This document shows positions 51,325-60,692 of a stretch of DNA of 64,000 bases, one piece after another (position 1 is the stretch's first letter; every line of letters starts with the position of its first letter). A program made the position numbers and the translations under genes. The notes beneath the pieces were generated by a model. It saw only the letters and a program-made list of their open reading frames with translations, was not told the DNA's origin and made no database searches. Source of the DNA: Rhodococcus opacus B4 (GTDB lineage: Bacteria > Actinomycetota > Actinomycetes > Mycobacteriales > Mycobacteriaceae); contig NC_012522.1 in assembly GCF_000010805.1 (NCBI RefSeq), forward strand, positions 2,666,001 through 2,730,000, given 5' to 3'.

Positions 51325-52629
51325 TCAGAGACCGTAAATGGCGGAGACGAGCAATTCGCCGAGCAGTTTCGTCACGGCGCCGAGGTCTTCGAGGTGCTCT
51401 TCCTTCGCCATCGAGCCGGCGACGGTTCGCTCGATGGTCCACATGCACACGGCCGCGAATTCCGCTGCGGGAGGGCCGTCGACGGCGATTCCGGCCGCAC
51501 GGTCGGCCTCGATCATGGTTTGGAGGGCCGACGTCATCCGGGTCATCGTGTCGAGATAGTGCCGCCGCAGTTCCGGGCGTCGGGGCCATTCGTGGACGGC
51601 GTTGCGGGCAACCGCGAGGGTGGCCTCGTCCAGATCGAGCCAATCGGCCACCAGATCCCGGATCCGGGCCGGGTCGTTGCGATCCACCTGCACCAGCAGT
51701 TCGAATCCACTCGCGATTCGCTCGGCGAATTCCTTGAACAACGCCACGAATGCGTCGTCCTTGCTTCCGTAATAGAAGTAGAAGGTCCCACGGGACGCGT
51801 CGGCGCGTTCGAGGATCTGGGCGACGCTGAGTTCGTCCAGGGTCTGCTCCTGGAGCAAGTCGTTGACCGCCTGCAGGATGGTGGCTGCGGTGTCGGTTCT
51901 CGCCGTTCCCTCCCCTACAGCCGGCGCTGCCGCTGTCGTGGCCACCGCCTGCGGACTCTCGGCTGTCGACTTCTTGCGCTTCGCTCGTTTGACCGGCCGC
52001 TGGCTGCCGTAGATCGCGGCGAAGGTGAGCGCCAGGATCGACTCGACGGCGCTCTCTGCGGACGGCAGTCGCTCGTCGAGTTCCTTGGAACCGACGTAGA
52101 ACGTTCGCTCGACGCCCCCGACCAGCATGGTGGCGATCATCTCCGGGGGCGCACCATCCGGGGCGGCACCGTTCGCGCGCTCGTGGGTGATCTGCTCGGC
52201 GACGGCCCCGACGAACTGCTCGAGCATGACCTTCCACGCGGCCGCGACGGCGGGCACGCTGTGCATCTGCTCGACCGCCGCACAGATCACCTCACCGTGC
52301 CCGGACCACATGTCGATGGTCCCGCGCATGCTGGCGTCCATCGACTTGGCCCGGGTCTTACCGGGAGGCGCCTGCCAGGGGCCGGCCTCCGCGTATGCGT
52401 CGTCGAAGAGTCGCGCGATCATCGCGACGAGAACGTCGTACTTGGACGCGAAATAGTGATAGAAGTTCGCTCGCGACAGGCCGGCGCGCTTGATAATCTG
52501 CGCGACGGTGAGATCCTGCATCGAGGTTTCCTGCAGCAACTGCTCCGTCGCCTCGAACACCGCCACCTCGGCGCCACGCTGCCCGTCATGGGCGCGGGGT
52601 CGTTGTCGCACTACCGGCCGTGTACTCAC
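51325..52629 (-). CDS. tandem TetR-family regulator (two complete TetR repeats in one chain)
   Basis: A 434-residue protein made of two whole TetR units. Repeat 1 (about 20-210) has the helix-turn-helix LTVAQIIKRAGLSRANFYHYFASK; repeat 2 (about 246-434) has LSVAQILERADASRGTFYFYYGSK. A basic linker, RPVKRAKRKK, and a low-complexity stretch join them, and both units end in a similar AIYG segment. It should act as a single-chain dimer with two different reading heads, and would suit an asymmetric operator. The GTG start is 8 nt from a -10 of the regulon type, so it is probably autoregulated and leaderless. It is the best candidate regulator of the lipid regulon. Confidence 0.9.
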   Translation of the reverse strand: MSTRPVVRQRPRAHDGQRGAEVAVFEATEQLLQETSMQDLTVAQIIKRAGLSRANFYHYFASKYDVLVAMIARLFDDAYAEAGPWQAPPGKTRAKSMDASMRGTIDMWSGHGEVICAAVEQMHSVPAVAAAWKVMLEQFVGAVAEQITHERANGAAPDGAPPEMIATMLVGGVERTFYVGSKELDERLPSAESAVESILALTFAAIYGSQRPVKRAKRKKSTAESPQAVATTAAAPAVGEGTARTDTAATILQAVNDLLQEQTLDELSVAQILERADASRGTFYFYYGSKDDAFVALFKEFAERIASGFELLVQVDRNDPARIRDLVADWLDLDEATLAVARNAVHEWPRRPELRRHYLDTMTRMTSALQTMIEADRAAGIAVDGPPAAEFAAVCMWTIERTVAGSMAKEEHLEDLGAVTKLLGELLVSAIYGL

Positions 52630-52636
52630 GATTCGA

Positions 52637-52666
52637 ACAATACCCTATGTCTGGACACTGTGACTG
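52637..52666 (-). promoter_or_regulatory. lipid-regulon-like promoter F (tandem TetR)
   Basis: TATTGT is the -10, and GTCCAGACATAGGGTATTGT matches site C at 13 of 20 positions. This is the weakest copy, and its upstream half overlaps the last codons of the hydrolase gene. Confidence 0.45.
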
Positions 52667-53505
52667 GACGGTGCCTCGACCCGCCGCACCGTCGGTTCCT
52701 TCGGCTTGCGCACCGCGCGGAGCAGCGCCTCGTCGAACAGGTCCGGTCGCTCCAGCATCGGATAGTGCCCGCAGTCGAGTTCCACCAGGGTGCTTCCGAT
52801 CCGCTCCTGCACCCAGCGCGCGCCGCGGACGGACAGCGCCGGATCCGCCGTGCCGATGATCTGGGTGACCGGGATATCGAGGCCGTCCAGAGCGAACGCC
52901 TGCGCCGTCCGCAGGAGCGTCGTCATGCACGCGTTCGCCGCCCAGCTCGGCGTCTGCAGGGAGATGCGCTGCAGCCAGTCGAGGGTCTGCCCGTCCGGCG
53001 GTGTGCCGAACGGGTCACCCACCGCCCGCCTCCGGTAGTCCAGCCGTCCGGTGTGCTCGGCCGCGTGCATGCCGCCCTCGACCGCGTCTGCCGGCACACC
53101 GAACGGGTAGTCGGGCTGCCGCGCCCCGGCCACTCCGTTGGAGGCGACGAGCACGAGGCGATCGACCGAACCTGGAAATCGGTGAGCCATGCGCAGAGCG
53201 GTCATACCGCCCAGCGACCAGCCGACGACCGTGGCGCCGCGCGCATCGAATGCATCCAGAACTGCTGCGCCGTCGTCGGCGAGCCGGTCGATGTCGTACC
53301 GACTCAAAGGCGCATCGGACTCGCCGTGTCCGCGCAGGTCCATCGCGAGGACACGATGCCCGGCTTCGGCGAGCACTCGGATCTGGCGGTCCCACACCGC
53401 GGAACTCAGGCTCCAGCCGTGGATCAACAGCACCGGGTCGCCGACGCCCAGTTCGAGTACCTTGACCCGGACGCCGGGCTCGACCTCCACCAACGTCGAA
53501 CTCAT
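52645..53505 (-). CDS. alpha/beta hydrolase
   Basis: A 286-residue hydrolase with the oxyanion HGWSLS segment, the nucleophile elbow VVGWSLGGMTAL (S97), an acid in IGTADPAL and the histidine in LDCGHYPML. The layout fits esterases, lactonases and haloperoxidase-like hydrolases. In this setting it could hydrolyse the ester or lactone made by the Baeyer-Villiger enzyme. The ATG at 53505 has GGAGAG. It precedes the TetR gene on the same strand by 15 nt and follows FadB by 91 nt, so it may be transcribed from the FadA promoter. Confidence 0.92.
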   Translation of the reverse strand: MSSTLVEVEPGVRVKVLELGVGDPVLLIHGWSLSSAVWDRQIRVLAEAGHRVLAMDLRGHGESDAPLSRYDIDRLADDGAAVLDAFDARGATVVGWSLGGMTALRMAHRFPGSVDRLVLVASNGVAGARQPDYPFGVPADAVEGGMHAAEHTGRLDYRRRAVGDPFGTPPDGQTLDWLQRISLQTPSWAANACMTTLLRTAQAFALDGLDIPVTQIIGTADPALSVRGARWVQERIGSTLVELDCGHYPMLERPDLFDEALLRAVRKPKEPTVRRVEAPSSHSVQT

Positions 53506-53596
53506 TTCTCTCCTCTTCGTGCTCCGCGACCACACGGCCGGGCGACGTGGAATGCCCGGCGGACGGGGCCGAATCGGCTCCCGTCCGCCTGGCCGT

Positions 53597-55804
53597 CTAG
53601 GGGGTGCCGACCAATTCGGCGGATCGGAACCGTGCGAGCGTCGTGCCCGATTCCGTCAACTGGAGAAGTGATTCGGGCGGCGTGAAGCGGTCGCTGTAGG
53701 TCTCGGCGAGGTATCGGGCTCGGGCGACGAAGCCCGCGACACCGCCCTCGTATCCGTCGACGAACTGCAGGACTCCGCCCGTCCATCCGGGGAACCCGAT
53801 ACCGAGGATCGAGCCGACGTTGGCGTCGGGAACCGCTTCGAGGACTCCCTCGTCAAGGCACTTCACGGTCTCGATGACCTCGGCGAACAACAGCCGCTCG
53901 ACCACATCGTCGAACGGGATGTCGGCATTCGCACCGCCGAAAGCATCCGACAGACCGGTCCAGAGCCGAGTACGTTTGCGATTCTCGTCGTATTCGTAGA
54001 ATCCGGCTCCGGCCAGCCGGCCTGCCCGCCCGAACTCGGACAGCATGCGGTCGAGCACGGCCTCGGCGGGGTGACCGATCCAGGCCTGACCGGCGTCTTG
54101 CGCGGCCTGCATGCTCGCGTCACGAACCCGACGCAGCAGCTCGAGGTTCAGTTCGTCGGTCAGCTGCAGCACGGGAGCCGGGTATCCGGCCTGCGAACTG
54201 GCCTGTTCGATCGTCGTCGCCGGGACACCCTCGCCGAGCAACGCCAGGGCCTCGTTGATGAACGTACCGATCACGCGGCTCGTGAAGAATCCCCGGCTGT
54301 CGTTGACGACAATCGGGGTCTTCGCGATCTGCTTCGCCAGGTCCAGTGCCCGCGACAGCGTGTCGGCGGAGGTCTTCTCCCCCTTGATGATCTCCAGCAG
54401 CGGCATGCGATCGACGGGGCTGAAGAAGTGGAGTCCGATGAAGTCTTCAGGTCGGGGGACGTTCTCGGCCAGCCCCGTGATGGGCAGGGTGGACGTGTTC
54501 GATCCGATGAGGGCGCCGTCGGCGAGGTACGGTTCGATCTCGGCGAGCACCTGGGCTTTGACGGCGGGATCCTCGAACACTGCCTCGATCACCAGATCGG
54601 CGCCGTCGGCCATTTCCGCGCGGTCGGTGGGCGTGATGCGGGCGAGAAGTGCCTCGCCCTTGTCCTTCGAGGTCCTCCCCGCAGCGACCTGCTTGTCGAC
54701 CAGCTTGTGCGAGTATCCCTTGCCTCGTTCGGCGGCCTCGAGTGTCACGTCCTTCAGGACGACGTCGATGCCGGCGCGGGCGCACTCGTATGCGATTCCG
54801 GCGCCCATCATGCCCGCCCCGAGGACAACGACCTTTCGTGCGCGCCAGGGCGTGCGATCGGCGCTGCGCCCGCGGGCGCCGTTCACCGATTGGATGTCGA
54901 AGAAGAAGGCCTGGATCATGTTCTTGGCGACCTGCCCAGTCGCGAGGTCGAGGAAGTAACGGGCCTCCACCCGCAGCGCGTTGTCGAAATCGATCTGGGT
55001 ACTCTCCACCGCTGCCGCCACGATGTTCTGCGGGGCCGGGTAGTTCGCTCCCTTCGACTGTTTGCGCAGTAGAGCGGGTATTGCCGGGAGGCGGGAGTGC
55101 AGTTGTTCGTTCCGGTCGCCGGGTGTTCCGCCGGGAATGCGGTAGCCCTTCACGTCCCACGGCTGAGCAGCGTCCGGGTTCGCGATAATCCATTTCTTCG
55201 ACACGGCAACCAGTTCCGACCGCGACTCGACGAGCTCGTCGATGATCCCGAGTTCACGTGCCGACCGGACGGTGCGACGTTGCCCCTGCAGAAGGAGTTC
55301 CGAGAGCGCACGTTCCACGCCGAGCATCCGCACCGAGCGCACGACGCCGCCGGCGCCGGGCAGCAGGCCGAGGGTCACTTCGGGCAGTCCGACGTAGTTC
55401 CGCGGACCGTCCAGTGCGACGCGATGGTGGGTGGCCAGCGCGAGTTCGAGTCCGCCGCCGAGCGCCGAACCGTTGACTGCCGCGACGACGGGCCGTCCGA
55501 TTGTCTCGAGGCGGCGCAGCAGCGCACTGTTCCGGTCGACGAACGTCGCGAACTCGTCGATGCGGTCCTTCGATGCATCCCGGAGATCGTTGAGATCTCC
55601 GCCGGCGAAGAAGGTGTCCTTGCCGGACGTGACGACGACGCCGGTGATGGTGTCGCGTTCGGTCTCGATGCGGTCGAGGGCTGCCTCGAGCGCGTCGACG
55701 AAGCCGGCATTCATCGTGTTGACGCGCTGAGTCGGGTCGTCGATCGTGAGCACGACGATTCCGTCGTCGTCACGTTCCCAGCGGATGATCGGGTTGTGGC
55801 TCAT
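53597..55804 (-). CDS. fadB: multifunctional enoyl-CoA hydratase / 3-hydroxyacyl-CoA dehydrogenase (FadB/FadJ-like)
   Basis: A 735-residue bifunctional beta-oxidation enzyme. The N-terminal crotonase domain has FFAGGDLNDL, the catalytic E120 in NGSALGGGLELAL and E142 in GLPEVTLGLLPGAGG. The dehydrogenase part begins with the NAD motif VVVLGAGMMGAGIAYE (about 326-341) and continues with GLHFFSPVDRMPLLEI, which contains the catalytic histidine, and a duplicated helical C-terminal domain. It hydrates enoyl-CoA and oxidises the product to 3-ketoacyl-CoA. It follows the thiolase by 22 nt and forms the FadA-FadB trifunctional unit. Confidence 0.95.
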   Translation of the reverse strand: MSHNPIIRWERDDDGIVVLTIDDPTQRVNTMNAGFVDALEAALDRIETERDTITGVVVTSGKDTFFAGGDLNDLRDASKDRIDEFATFVDRNSALLRRLETIGRPVVAAVNGSALGGGLELALATHHRVALDGPRNYVGLPEVTLGLLPGAGGVVRSVRMLGVERALSELLLQGQRRTVRSARELGIIDELVESRSELVAVSKKWIIANPDAAQPWDVKGYRIPGGTPGDRNEQLHSRLPAIPALLRKQSKGANYPAPQNIVAAAVESTQIDFDNALRVEARYFLDLATGQVAKNMIQAFFFDIQSVNGARGRSADRTPWRARKVVVLGAGMMGAGIAYECARAGIDVVLKDVTLEAAERGKGYSHKLVDKQVAAGRTSKDKGEALLARITPTDRAEMADGADLVIEAVFEDPAVKAQVLAEIEPYLADGALIGSNTSTLPITGLAENVPRPEDFIGLHFFSPVDRMPLLEIIKGEKTSADTLSRALDLAKQIAKTPIVVNDSRGFFTSRVIGTFINEALALLGEGVPATTIEQASSQAGYPAPVLQLTDELNLELLRRVRDASMQAAQDAGQAWIGHPAEAVLDRMLSEFGRAGRLAGAGFYEYDENRKRTRLWTGLSDAFGGANADIPFDDVVERLLFAEVIETVKCLDEGVLEAVPDANVGSILGIGFPGWTGGVLQFVDGYEGGVAGFVARARYLAETYSDRFTPPESLLQLTESGTTLARFRSAELVGTP

Positions 55805-55826
55805 AGCCTGTGCGGTCCTTCCGGTT

Positions 55827-57053
<1,227 letters not shown>

Positions 57054-57406
57054 CGAAAGACTCCTTGTTCTCGCTGAATGGCTGCTTCGTCGCAGCACAT
57101 CGCGACCATACATCGTGTTCATATGCATTGTCTATACCCGTTTGGAATGGTAGCCGAAAAGTCGGCGAACCAGCCTTCGCGACGAGAGCGCTTTCGACGC
57201 AACCGGATACGCAATTCGACAAATGGTCCTTACGCCGAGACGCTGTGTGGTGGTATATCTCGATAGTCGATCAACGCTGGGCATTCGCCGCAGCGGACGA
57301 GCCCCATGCGAGTCTCATGGCGCCGCCTCCGTCTGCGTGCGCACTCCTCGCTCAGTCATTACCGGTCCGAACGATTCGGGCCGATCCCCAATCAGTGGAG
57401 GTTGTC
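57054..57406. other. 353-nt divergent intergenic region between fadA and mceG
   Basis: It contains promoter D for fadA at its left end. The remainder up to the mceG start shows no open frame with a credible ribosome site, and a long upstream extension of mceG is rejected. Composition is less GC-rich around 57120-57260. A promoter for mceG is expected there but I cannot place it. Confidence 0.6.
57105..57134 (-). promoter_or_regulatory. lipid-regulon promoter/operator D (fadA-fadB)
   Basis: TAGACA and TATGGT lie 18 nt apart. ATATGAACACGATGTATGGT matches site B at 17 of 20 positions. Unlike sites B and C it leaves a 52-nt leader with a normal ribosome site. Confidence 0.75.
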
Positions 57407-58447
57407 GTGGGTGTCGAGGTATCCGTCGAAGGACTGACCAAGTCGTTCGGCTCGCAGAAGATCTGGCAGGACGTCTCGTTGACTCTTCCGGCCGGTGAGG
57501 TCAGTGCGTTGCTCGGGCCGTCGGGCACGGGTAAGTCGGTGTTCCTGAAATCGCTGATCGGTCTGCTCCGTCCGGAGCAGGGGTCGATCGTGATCGACGG
57601 CACCAACATTCTCGAGTGCTCCTCGAAGGAGCTGTACGAGATCCGCAAGCTGTTCGGGGTGCTGTTCCAGGACGGCGCCCTGTTCGGGTCGATGAACCTG
57701 TACGACAACGTCGCGTTCCCGCTGCGGGAGCACACCAAGAAATCCGAATCCGAGATCCGCACGATCGTGATGGAGAAGATGGAACTCGTCGGCCTGCTCG
57801 GGGCCGAGGACAAACTGCCCGGCGAGATCTCCGGAGGTATGCGCAAACGCGCCGGCCTCGCCCGCGCCCTGGTGCTCGACCCACAGATCATCCTCGTCGA
57901 CGAACCCGACTCCGGACTCGACCCCGTCCGCACCACCTACATCTCCCAGACACTGATCGACATCAACGCCGAGATCGACGCGACCATCCTGATCGTCTCG
58001 CACAACATCAACCTCGCCCGCACCGTTCCCGACAACATCGGCATGCTCTTCCGCCGGAAACTGGTGATGTTCGGACCCCGCGAAGTGCTACTCACCTCGG
58101 ACGAACCGGTGGTCAAGCAGTTCCTGGGCGGCACCATGATCGGCCCGATCGGCATGTCCGAGGAGAAGGACGAAGCCACCATGGCCGCCGAACAGGCCAT
58201 GGTCGACGCCGGCCACCACGCCGGCGGTGTCGACGACGTCGAGGGCATCGTCCCGCAGATGAAGGCCACCCCGGGCATGCCGTTCCGCCAGGCGGTCGCC
58301 CGCCGCCAGGAACGCGTCCGCCGCATCATGCACACTCTGCCCGAGAGCGCCCAGTTCGCCATCCAGGACAGTCTCGACCAGACTTCCGACGGCTGGTTCT
58401 ACGACGACAACACCGCGTCGCTCGAAGGTGCGGTCGATGTCCGTTGA
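57407..58447 (+). CDS. mceG: MceG/Mkl-type ABC ATPase energising Mce importers
   Basis: A 346-residue ATPase of the MlaF/Mkl family. Walker A is GPSGTGKS (about 37-44), the signature ISGGMRKRAGLARAL and Walker B IILVDEPDSGLDP, followed by HNINLARTVPDNIGMLFRR. The about 100-residue C-terminal extension with ATMAAEQAMVDAG and MPFRQAVARRQERV is the actinobacterial MceG type, needed for stability with YrbE. The GTG at 57407 has GGAGG 5 nt upstream. It is unlinked from the mce operon by 11 kb, so one ATPase may serve several mce loci. It overlaps the cell-wall hydrolase gene by 11 nt. Confidence 0.94.
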   Translation: MGVEVSVEGLTKSFGSQKIWQDVSLTLPAGEVSALLGPSGTGKSVFLKSLIGLLRPEQGSIVIDGTNILECSSKELYEIRKLFGVLFQDGALFGSMNLYDNVAFPLREHTKKSESEIRTIVMEKMELVGLLGAEDKLPGEISGGMRKRAGLARALVLDPQIILVDEPDSGLDPVRTTYISQTLIDINAEIDATILIVSHNINLARTVPDNIGMLFRRKLVMFGPREVLLTSDEPVVKQFLGGTMIGPIGMSEEKDEATMAAEQAMVDAGHHAGGVDDVEGIVPQMKATPGMPFRQAVARRQERVRRIMHTLPESAQFAIQDSLDQTSDGWFYDDNTASLEGAVDVR

Positions 58448-59765
58448 TCCGTCGACCCTGATCGTCGCCGTGGTCGCGGCCGCCGGTGCGTTCATCCAGG
58501 GCACCGATGCGCCGCCGGAGATCAAGGATCAGGCGACGCAGACCCTCGAGTCGTACTCGGCGCCGAGCGCCGACCAGCAGGTGTCGGACGTGATCGCGGC
58601 GCTGCCCGAGCCGGTGCGCGCACCCGCGCAGCAGGCGGTGGACGACGCCACCGCCGCCGCAGCTGCCGCACTCGAACCGCATCTGCCGGCCGGCGCTCTC
58701 ACCCCGCCGCCGGCAACCGAGCCCGCGCCGTCCCCGCAGCCGGTTGCACCATCGTCGGTGCCGGAATCGGCGTCACCGGCACCGGTGTTCCTGTCGAGCC
58801 CGCCTGCCGACGAGGGCGATGCAACAACAGGCACGGGGTCTGTGCTGCAACCGGTTCCGGCCGCCTTTCCGCGTGCCTCCCTCGCCCCGGTCGGTGCGAT
58901 CGCACTGTTCGCACCGTGGCTGCGCAAGGCCGGAGCCATCTGCGACGGAATCACACCGGCGACCATCGCGGCGCTGTATGCCGCCGAGAACGGATTCCGG
59001 TACGGTGCCACCGCACCGGTGTCCCCGTCGGGCGCGCTCGGACCCGGACAGTTCATGCCCGGCACCTGGGCGATCTACGGCAAGGACGCCGACGAGGACG
59101 GAAAAGCCGACGTGCTCGGCATCGCCGACCCCGTGATGGCGTCGGGAAATCTGCTGTGCGACATGCACGAACAGATCGACGCATGGAAGCGTCAGGGCCG
59201 TGTATCCGGGGACACCCTCGATCTCACCATTGCGGCATACAACGCCGGATCGGGTGCCGTCCTGCGATCCGGGGGGATGCCCTCCGGCAGCCCCGACTAC
59301 GAGAACCAGACCAAACCGTATGTCGCGAAGATCCGGGGCAGTGAACCGTCGTTCGCGCAGCTGCTCGCGCCGCTCATCGGGATTCCGCTGGGCGACGGCG
59401 CAGGTGGGCGGGTGGTCGAATCAGCCGTCCGTTACCTCGGTCTGCCCTACGTGTGGGGCGGCGGCAACATCGACGGCCCCTCCGGCGGCGGATTCGACTG
59501 CTCGGGGCTGACGTCATTCGCGGTCCATGCCGCCGCGGGCATCGCCCTACCACGGACATCAGAGACCCAGTGGAACGTCGGGCAGGAGATTCCGATGGAT
59601 CAGGCGAGACCCGGCGACCTGCTGTTCGGTAACTGGCAGTCCGGCGGTCCCGGGCACGTCGCCATCTACATCGGCAACGGTCAGATGATCCACGCCCCCA
59701 CCACGGGTGACGTCGTGCGCATCGCCGACGTCTTTCCCGAGATGAAGGCCCGGCGGATCTTCTGA
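58437..59765 (+). CDS. exported bifunctional cell-wall hydrolase: lytic transglycosylase plus NlpC/P60
   Basis: A 442-residue protein. An N-terminal hydrophobic helix (LIVAVVAAAGAFI) leads to a Pro/Ala-rich linker (about 80-145), a transglycosylase domain with E184 in YAAENGFRYG and SPSGALGPGQFMPGTWAIYG, and a C-terminal NlpC/P60 domain with C355 in FDCSGL, H407 in GHVAIYIGNG and H419. It would cut both the glycan strand and the peptide stem of peptidoglycan. Overlap with mceG suggests that wall remodelling is coupled to Mce complex assembly, although it may simply be expressed together. Confidence 0.92.
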   Translation: MSVDPSTLIVAVVAAAGAFIQGTDAPPEIKDQATQTLESYSAPSADQQVSDVIAALPEPVRAPAQQAVDDATAAAAAALEPHLPAGALTPPPATEPAPSPQPVAPSSVPESASPAPVFLSSPPADEGDATTGTGSVLQPVPAAFPRASLAPVGAIALFAPWLRKAGAICDGITPATIAALYAAENGFRYGATAPVSPSGALGPGQFMPGTWAIYGKDADEDGKADVLGIADPVMASGNLLCDMHEQIDAWKRQGRVSGDTLDLTIAAYNAGSGAVLRSGGMPSGSPDYENQTKPYVAKIRGSEPSFAQLLAPLIGIPLGDGAGGRVVESAVRYLGLPYVWGGGNIDGPSGGGFDCSGLTSFAVHAAAGIALPRTSETQWNVGQEIPMDQARPGDLLFGNWQSGGPGHVAIYIGNGQMIHAPTTGDVVRIADVFPEMKARRIF

Positions 59766-59770
59766 CCGGT

Positions 59771-60475
59771 TCAGCTCTCCAGCCAGGTCACGACTTCGTC
59801 GCTCGACTGACGCTCCGTCCGATACGAATTGATCGGATGGTCCACGTCCGGGTATCCGAAGGAAATCCCCAGGAGCACCTGACGACCTTCCGGGATGTCG
59901 AAAAACTCGCGGATGAAGGGTGCCTGGCTGGCGAGCGCGGCCTGAGGAATCGTGCCGACACCGTGACTGTGCGCGGCCAGCAGGAAGCTGTTCACGAAGA
60001 CCCCACAGTCGACGGCGCCGTACGTCCCGAGCTTTGCCTCGGTGGTGACGATGGCGACGTGAGGCGCGTCGAACAACTCGAAGTTGCGCATCATCTGCCG
60101 CGCGGACGCGACCCGATCTCCCTTGGCGATGCCCACACTCTCGTACAGTTGCCATCCGCTCGCGCGCCTGCGTTCCTGATAGACGCCCTCGTACGCCTCC
60201 GGAAAGGGGATGTCCGGGTTCTCGGCGGGCGCCTGCCCGACGTGTTCGGCCAGTGCTGCGCGGAAGCGATTCGTCGCGTCCGCCTCCGCGATGTGGAGGT
60301 GCCACGGCTGGGTATTGCACCACGAGGGCGCACGCCGCGCGGTATCGAGGATCGCCGCGATCACCTCTCTCGGAACGGGCTCGGGCCGATAGCCGCGGCA
60401 ACTCCATCGACTCGCCATGAGGGTGTGCAGGGCTTCGTGACCAGCGGTGGCGGGGTCGAGCAGATGTCGTGTCAT
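59771..60475 (-). CDS. nitroreductase-family flavoprotein
   Basis: A 234-residue FMN-dependent nitroreductase-fold protein. SRWSCRGYRPEPVPREVI and ARRAPSWCNTQPWHLHI form the FMN and dimer site, and GISFGYPDVDHPINSYRTER is the usual C-terminal stretch. It would reduce nitro groups, quinones or unsaturated carbonyls with NAD(P)H. The ATG at 60475 has GAGG 9 nt upstream. It converges with the wall hydrolase and its promoter belongs to the lipid-regulon family, but the physiological substrate is unclear. Confidence 0.9.
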   Translation of the reverse strand: MTRHLLDPATAGHEALHTLMASRWSCRGYRPEPVPREVIAAILDTARRAPSWCNTQPWHLHIAEADATNRFRAALAEHVGQAPAENPDIPFPEAYEGVYQERRRASGWQLYESVGIAKGDRVASARQMMRNFELFDAPHVAIVTTEAKLGTYGAVDCGVFVNSFLLAAHSHGVGTIPQAALASQAPFIREFFDIPEGRQVLLGISFGYPDVDHPINSYRTERQSSDEVVTWLES

Positions 60476-60558
60476 TGCTGTGCGCCTCGTTTCTCGGGTT
60501 GTGATGACCACCTGCGAACGAGCTCGGCTCCGAGTTCGCAGGACTACTGGATAACAGC

Positions 60559-60588
60559 ACCATACAGTGCGTGTAGACAATGTGTTCA
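60559..60588 (-). promoter_or_regulatory. lipid-regulon promoter/operator E (nitroreductase)
   Basis: GTCTACACGCACTGTATGGT matches site B at 14 of 20 positions, with TATGGT as -10 and TGAACA as -35. A second, better core, TGAACACATTGTCT (60575-60588 on the minus strand, 11 of the 12 fixed bases of TGAACACnnTGTAT), overlaps the -35. The region also lies upstream of the divergent MpaB gene, which it may control. Confidence 0.6.
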
Positions 60589-60692
60589 GTTTGCCCTACG
60601 CTGCTTGTAACGGAGGTCACAGCGGTGGGTCGGCGCGGAACTGCATGCCCACCTGTTCGGCCCAATACACGGCTCAGACGTGAGGAGTAGGG

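Noticed and set aside
51394..53685. 763-codon plus-strand frame
   Set aside because: It crosses three minus-strand genes and terminators and shows no domain. It arises from third-position GC bias.
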